DNA of 14,689 nucleotides from Planctomycetaceae bacterium (lineage in GTDB: Bacteria; Planctomycetota; Planctomycetia; Planctomycetales; Planctomycetaceae), in the NCBI GenBank assembly GCA_003445035.1, contig DLVV01000145.1, positions 13,655 through 28,343 on the forward strand, given 5' to 3'. Below, in pieces: positions 11,025 through 14,689 of this stretch. The notes under the pieces were generated by a model. The model saw nothing but the letters and a program-made list of their open reading frames with translations. It was not told the DNA's origin and did not search any database. Positions within the stretch are counted from its first letter, which is position 1. The number at the start of each line of letters is the position of its first letter. Made by a program: the position numbers and the translations under genes.

Positions 11025-13060
11025 TTGCCCACGCTGAGAAACAACGTGCCATCCAGTTCCTGCGGCACAAACGTCATACCTCCCAGGCCGCTCCGCAGGG
11101 CATTCAGCACACTCACCGAAGCCCGAATCGATTTGACGGGAGCCTTTTTCCTGGGCGCCTGCCGGGCGATGCGAATGGTCGTCAGGTGAGAGAACACACC
11201 GTTCTTCTCGAGACGCAGAACGCTCTTGCCCTGGGGGAACTTCACCAGTCCCTCGTTGAACCATTGCGCCGTTTTCGGATCCCAGCTTCCAGTGGTCTTG
11301 CTCATGATGCCACTGTTGACGGTCTGTCCGTTGAGCTTCATCGCAGCCACGCGGGCCGTCATCGCGGCATACTTCAGCAGCACCAGGTACTCGCCCGCCT
11401 CGGGCAATTCGACATCGTATTCGGCGTAATTCAACCCGCCCTTCTTGTCACTGATGAATCCCTCGTACTTGCCCAGGTCCCCCCGGTTGTATTCGAGCGA
11501 CGATCGTTCGACCACGGCCACTCCTTCAGCCGGGGGCTCGAGCAACCCCTCTCCGATGATCTTCAAGCCGATCAAATCGCCGGACTTCCGTCCCCCGGGG
11601 AGCGTGATCGTCATCGTGGTTTCGTTCTTCCCGGACGGGATCGCCTGTCCAGCCAGCTCGACATCGGGTCCCAGGCCTTCGACACCCAGCCTGATCGCCC
11701 CCTTGAAGTCCCGTCTCGTGGCGGTCACTTTCAGAGTCACCTTGCCGCCCGGCTTCGCGTGCAGTCGCTCGCTGGCAGCTGACAAACTGAACCCGCGTTC
11801 GGCGAACCGGCACTCGAGTTGATAACCAAACGACGGTCCTCCCCGGCGCTGCAATTCCTCGACAACCAGCCAGGCCTCCCGGTCCGAACCGGTGGTGTGC
11901 TCGAGCATCGTACGAGTCGAGACCGACGGTGGCACTTCGACCATTGTCCGCCCTTCGGCGTCCACCAGTCTCATGTACAAACGGCCGGCGGCACCGATCG
12001 ATGCGGTATTGCCGACGACCTGCAGCTTGCGGCCCTTTTTCAACGAGACGCGATACCAGTCCCGGTCGCCGGGTTCTCCGAACCGCCCGCTGACCCGTCC
12101 ACCCACCGTCAGTGTCATGGCCTGCTGCCGGCTCCCGTTGGGTTCGTGTTCAACCAGCACATCGCCGGCCACCACCTGTACGGGCAGAAGCGACCGGCCC
12201 CCACCGGAACCGGCCGGCCCACCGACCCAGGTCATTCCCACCGGTGTCGATGCTGCCAGCGACAGTGCCTGAGACACCCGGGGTCCCAGCAGTTGCAGCT
12301 GGCTGACTCGACCGGTCCTGACCCGGAAGGGGAACGCCATCGCCACCGGTTCGAAGTGACCCAGCCTCAGGCGATAAAAGAACTTGGCCCCTCCACGACG
12401 GCTGACATCGGTGATGGCAACCGTGTAGAGACCGGTTGCCGGGGCAACGGTCGAGACCAGCGCGTCTCCGGCGAGTCCGGGTGAATCATCGGCCGAACCC
12501 AGCGAACCGCCATCGGGACCGACCAATCGGATCACCGGATCCAACGACGATCCCAACCGTCGGGCCCAGGCGTCGACGGTCAGCCGCTGGCCTTTCTTCA
12601 GCCGGATCGAAAAGCGGTCAGTCGAGGCCGCCTCGAGGGTCCCGTCAACCGCGGTGGCCCGCGAGACCACCCCGTCGTCGCCGACTCGCGATTCGTCCAG
12701 GCCGGGCAGGGCGTCGAGCAACACGAGCCGGACATTGGAGAGGCCGGCGTCGGCGACCACCCGGATCGCGGCGCGGCCGACACTGGTCGCCGGAAGGGTG
12801 ACGTCGAAAGTCGCCTGGCCGGCTCCATCACCGGGGCCGGCCACCCGCTTGACGGTTGCCGGAATGCTGGTCCAGAGCGAACGAGCCGTTTCCAGGGCCG
12901 CCCCCTTGACGGTCAAACGGGTGACCGTCCCGGGTACCAGCCCACCGGGTGAGATGTCGTGGATCAGGACCGCCGAACTCTGGGCCGTCGCCGGCGATGC
13001 CGTTGCGACCAGCAACAGCACGACCCTCCACGGCAGGATGGCGCCCCGACGACCGTTCAT
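11021..13060 (-). CDS. Exported PPC-domain protein with C-terminal carbohydrate-binding-like region
   Basis: This 679-residue protein has a Sec signal peptide (~1-26, ending ATAQ) and no evident catalytic motif. An N-terminal IPT/Ig-like region (~30-115, ISPGGLVPGTVTRLTVKGA) is followed by a PPC (pre-peptidase C-terminal-like) domain (~138-234, DRFSIRLKKGQRLTVDAWARRLGSSLDPVIRLVGPDG). A second PPC domain lies at ~305-420 (EHEPNGSRQQA, DWYRVSLKKGRKLQVV, GYQLECRF). A beta-rich region (~423-515) leads to a CBM6/35-like jelly-roll segment (~518-632; YAEYDVELPEAGEYLVLLKYAA, LNGQTV, GKSVLRLEKNGVFSHLTTIRI). The architecture implies adhesion or polymer binding at the cell surface. PPC proteins of this kind are often encoded between DUF1501 and Big2-DUF1549 genes in planctomycetes, as here. 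The ATG at 13060 follows the upstream stop by 2 nt, with GGGGAG 7 nt before it. The exact CBM family is uncertain. Confidence 0.9.
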   Translation of the reverse strand: MNGRRGAILPWRVVLLLVATASPATAQSSAVLIHDISPGGLVPGTVTRLTVKGAALETARSLWTSIPATVKRVAGPGDGAGQATFDVTLPATSVGRAAIRVVADAGLSNVRLVLLDALPGLDESRVGDDGVVSRATAVDGTLEAASTDRFSIRLKKGQRLTVDAWARRLGSSLDPVIRLVGPDGGSLGSADDSPGLAGDALVSTVAPATGLYTVAITDVSRRGGAKFFYRLRLGHFEPVAMAFPFRVRTGRVSQLQLLGPRVSQALSLAASTPVGMTWVGGPAGSGGGRSLLPVQVVAGDVLVEHEPNGSRQQAMTLTVGGRVSGRFGEPGDRDWYRVSLKKGRKLQVVGNTASIGAAGRLYMRLVDAEGRTMVEVPPSVSTRTMLEHTTGSDREAWLVVEELQRRGGPSFGYQLECRFAERGFSLSAASERLHAKPGGKVTLKVTATRRDFKGAIRLGVEGLGPDVELAGQAIPSGKNETTMTITLPGGRKSGDLIGLKIIGEGLLEPPAEGVAVVERSSLEYNRGDLGKYEGFISDKKGGLNYAEYDVELPEAGEYLVLLKYAAMTARVAAMKLNGQTVNSGIMSKTTGSWDPKTAQWFNEGLVKFPQGKSVLRLEKNGVFSHLTTIRIARQAPRKKAPVKSIRASVSVLNALRSGLGGMTFVPQELDGTLFLSVGK

Positions 13061-13062
13061 CC

Positions 13063-14601
13063 TCAGGCTCCCCGGAAGATCTCGGGGCGAAGTACACCGG
13101 TGCCGGCAACCGGCACCGGCCGGTCCTGGCGATCGGGAATCGTGGTGTGCGCGTCGATCCCCATCAGGTGCAGGATCGTGGCCAGGATGTCCTTGGGAGA
13201 AACCGGGTGCGACTTCACGTCGCCGGCCAACCGGTCGCTCTCGCCGATGATGTTGCCTCGGCCGACCCCCGCCCCGGCCATCGCGATCGAGTAGACCCGC
13301 GACCAGTGGTCACGTCCGGCGTTCTTGTTGAACTTCGGCGTCCGCCCATGCTCGCTCATCCAGACCACCAGCGTGTCGTCGAGCAGGCCACGGTCTTCGA
13401 GATCCAGGATCAGCTTCGAGAAACCCTGGTCGAAACCGGGCAGCAGTCGGTCCTTGAGCCGGTAGAAGTGATTCCAGTGCGTGTCCCAGTCGGTGTTCAG
13501 GAACGCGTACTCGTCCCAGAACACGGTCACGAACCGGCTGCCGGCCTCGACCAACCTCCGCGCGGCCAGGCACGACTGGCCGAACAGGTTCATGCCGTAG
13601 CCGTTCCGCATCGCGTCGGATTCCTGGTGAATGTCCAGCGCCTGGTGAACATGGGTGGTCGAGAGCAGCGAGAGCGCCAACTGCTGGTAACGGTCGAAGC
13701 TCTGCGACTCGGCGTTGCGATCCAGTTGTCGCCTCGCCTGCCCGAAACGGCTCAGCAGGCTGTTGCGACGGTTCTGACGTTCCAGCGTCACGCTGTCACG
13801 ACGCTTGGCACCAGCCAGGGTGAATCGACCATCCGGTTTCATCCCGGCGTAGGGATCGTAGACCTCGTGTTTCTTGCCCCCGGCGGGACTGATCTTGATC
13901 GACTTGCGACTGCCTTCTCCGTCGAAGTCGGTCAACACCGGGTCGTAGGCGGGTCCGAGAAACGCGGCGTAGGGACCGGCCTGGACGGCCGCGGACTTGG
14001 GTCCGCCACGCGAGTTCATCTTCCAGGGCAGGGCCATGTTCCGCGGCACCCGGGGCAACGCACCTGACTCGCGACGACTGGTCACGTAATCGACCACCGA
14101 ACCGATGTAGGGCCAGAGCTTGGGGTCACGGGGCCGCGACTCGAGCGCCGGCGAGTAATCGGGGATGCCGCTGGTGACGTAGGCGGTGCAGTGCACCGGA
14201 AAGGGATGAGTCATCGACCGGATCACCGTCAGGCGATCGGCCACTCGAGAGATCTTCGGCAGGTACTCGCCAACCTGGTATCCCGGCACCGACGTCGGGA
14301 TCGCCTTCAACTCGCCCTGGATCTCCTCGGGAGCCCCCGGCTTGGGGTCGAAGGTTTCGTGCTGAGGCGGTGACCCGTAGGGCAACAACAGAATGCACCG
14401 CTTGGCTCGGCCGAACGTCGAGTCCAGGGAACTGCGGTCACCGGAGGCCGGAGCCCCGTGAGCCGACTGCGAGGAAACATCCTGCAGCCGCAGCACGTCG
14501 GCCATTCCCATTCCCAGGAATCCCAGCCCACCAACATGCAGCCAGTCACGGCGTGATAACCCGTCGCAGAGTTGTCGTCGGTTGCCCAGAATGCGAAACA
14601 T
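13063..14601 (-). CDS. DUF1501 domain-containing protein (EHGRTP variant), first gene of operon
   Basis: This is the 512-residue DUF1501 protein that heads the minus-strand operon. A Tat-type signal is present: SRRDWLHVGGLGFLGMGMADVL (~16-37). Landmarks are LLPYGSPPQHETFDPKPGAPEEIQGE (~72-97), where the usual GGPS is changed to GSPP, then TSVPGYQVGEYLPKISRVADRLTVIRSMTH (~103-132), DEYAFLNTDWDTHWNHF (~363-379), WMSEHGRTPKFNKNAGRDHWSRVYSIAMAGAG (~414-445) and a C-terminal LATILHLMGID. The S-E-H-G resembles the S-D-H-G metal-ligand motif of the alkaline phosphatase superfamily. The ATG at 14601 is chosen over the in-frame TTG at 14628 because GGAAGGA ends 5 nt before it. The PPC gene starts 2 nt after the stop. 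Activity is unknown; periplasmic or surface location is inferred from the Tat signal. Confidence 0.94.
   Translation of the reverse strand: MFRILGNRRQLCDGLSRRDWLHVGGLGFLGMGMADVLRLQDVSSQSAHGAPASGDRSSLDSTFGRAKRCILLLPYGSPPQHETFDPKPGAPEEIQGELKAIPTSVPGYQVGEYLPKISRVADRLTVIRSMTHPFPVHCTAYVTSGIPDYSPALESRPRDPKLWPYIGSVVDYVTSRRESGALPRVPRNMALPWKMNSRGGPKSAAVQAGPYAAFLGPAYDPVLTDFDGEGSRKSIKISPAGGKKHEVYDPYAGMKPDGRFTLAGAKRRDSVTLERQNRRNSLLSRFGQARRQLDRNAESQSFDRYQQLALSLLSTTHVHQALDIHQESDAMRNGYGMNLFGQSCLAARRLVEAGSRFVTVFWDEYAFLNTDWDTHWNHFYRLKDRLLPGFDQGFSKLILDLEDRGLLDDTLVVWMSEHGRTPKFNKNAGRDHWSRVYSIAMAGAGVGRGNIIGESDRLAGDVKSHPVSPKDILATILHLMGIDAHTTIPDRQDRPVPVAGTGVLRPEIFRGA
13068..13073 (-). promoter_or_regulatory. Shine-Dalgarno GGGGAG of the PPC-domain gene
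   Basis: GGGGAG lies 7 nt before the ATG at 13060, inside the last codons of the upstream DUF1501 gene. This supports the start choice and coupled translation across the 2-nt junction. Confidence 0.6.
13097..13119 (-). repeat. Perfect 10-bp GC-rich inverted repeat (hairpin) at end of first operon gene
   Basis: CCGGTGCCGG and CCGGCACCGG are exact inverse complements separated by 3 nt. The element is inside the DUF1501 coding sequence (encoding PVPVAGTG), 34 nt before its stop and 37 nt before the ATG of the PPC gene. There is no T-tract, so it is not an intrinsic terminator. It could modulate mRNA stability or translation between the first and second operon genes, or be chance in GC-rich DNA. 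Confidence 0.5.
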
Positions 14602-14606
14602 CACGG

Positions 14607-14613
14607 TCCTTCC
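14607..14613 (-). promoter_or_regulatory. Shine-Dalgarno GGAAGGA of the first operon gene
   Basis: GGAAGGA ends 5 nt before the ATG at 14601. It is the best ribosome binding site in the window and rules for 14601 as the start over the upstream TTG at 14628. Confidence 0.75.
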
Positions 14614-14652
14614 GGTGGAGCTTCCCAAGCGCCCCCTGTGGTACGAGCCTGT

Positions 14653-14658
14653 ATTCTA
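14653..14658 (-). promoter_or_regulatory. Putative -10 box (TAGAAT) of the five-gene operon
   Basis: On the minus strand TAGAAT (5 of 6 to TATAAT) lies 51 nt upstream of the ATG at 14601, in the 88-nt region with no gene at the window end. A transcription start near 14646 would give a leader of about 45 nt. No clear -35 hexamer is visible in the remaining 31 nt. The operon could also extend from further upstream, outside the window. Confidence 0.4.
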
Positions 14659-14689
14659 ACACCCTGTCGATGCTGGGTCTGCCGAGATC

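Noticed and set aside
11025..11264. N-terminal extension of the Big2-DUF1549-DUF1553 gene back to 11264
   Set aside because: The extension lies wholly inside the PPC gene and has no signal or domain; the ATG at 11024 in an ATGA overlap leads directly to a signal peptide.

Overview
The window is a high-GC (by eye above 60%) bacterial segment whose gene content points strongly to a member of the Planctomycetota. It encodes a one-Cys type sulfatase, a secreted PQQ-type beta-propeller protein, three DUF1501 proteins and two large DUF1549/DUF1553 ('planctomycete cytochrome', PSCyt2/PSD1) proteins, one carrying an inserted LamG domain and the other Big2-like domains, plus a PPC-domain protein. The lineage is inferred from these families; no rRNA or housekeeping gene is present to refine it. 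No RNA genes, CRISPR arrays, insertion sequences, integrases or attachment sites were seen, and about 98% of the window is coding.

Layout. On the plus strand, nt 1-1379 hold a sulfatase cut off at its 5' end by the window edge, 1453-2694 a secreted beta-propeller protein, and 2796-4190 a Tat-exported DUF1501 protein. On the minus strand, a tight five-gene operon runs from a putative promoter near 14655 down to 4201: DUF1501 (13063-14601), PPC/carbohydrate-binding-like protein (11021-13060), Big2-DUF1549-DUF1553 protein (8535-11024), DUF1549-LamG-DUF1553 protein (5661-8510) and a second, different DUF1501 (4201-5655). The junctions are 2 nt, a 4-nt ATGA overlap, 24 nt and 5 nt. The two transcription units converge, with only 10 nt between the facing stop codons. 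The non-coding stretches are 1380-1452, 2695-2795 and 14602-14689, all close to 100 nt or shorter. Each has a -10-like hexamer about 50-55 nt ahead of a start codon.

How the genes may work together. DUF1501 and DUF1549/DUF1553 proteins are characteristically encoded side by side in planctomycetes, and their biochemical roles are, to my knowledge, not established. This operon contains two such pairings of different subtype, with a PPC-domain protein between the members of the first. All products carry Sec- or Tat-type export signals. With the adjacent sulfatase and propeller, the most reasonable reading is an envelope-located apparatus that binds and processes extracellular polymers (for example sulfated polysaccharides), with possible c-type haem attachment at the CxxCH and CX4CH motifs. 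That reading is inference. The window is typical planctomycete accessory metabolism rather than a clearly new class of system; the double-pair operon is its most distinctive feature.
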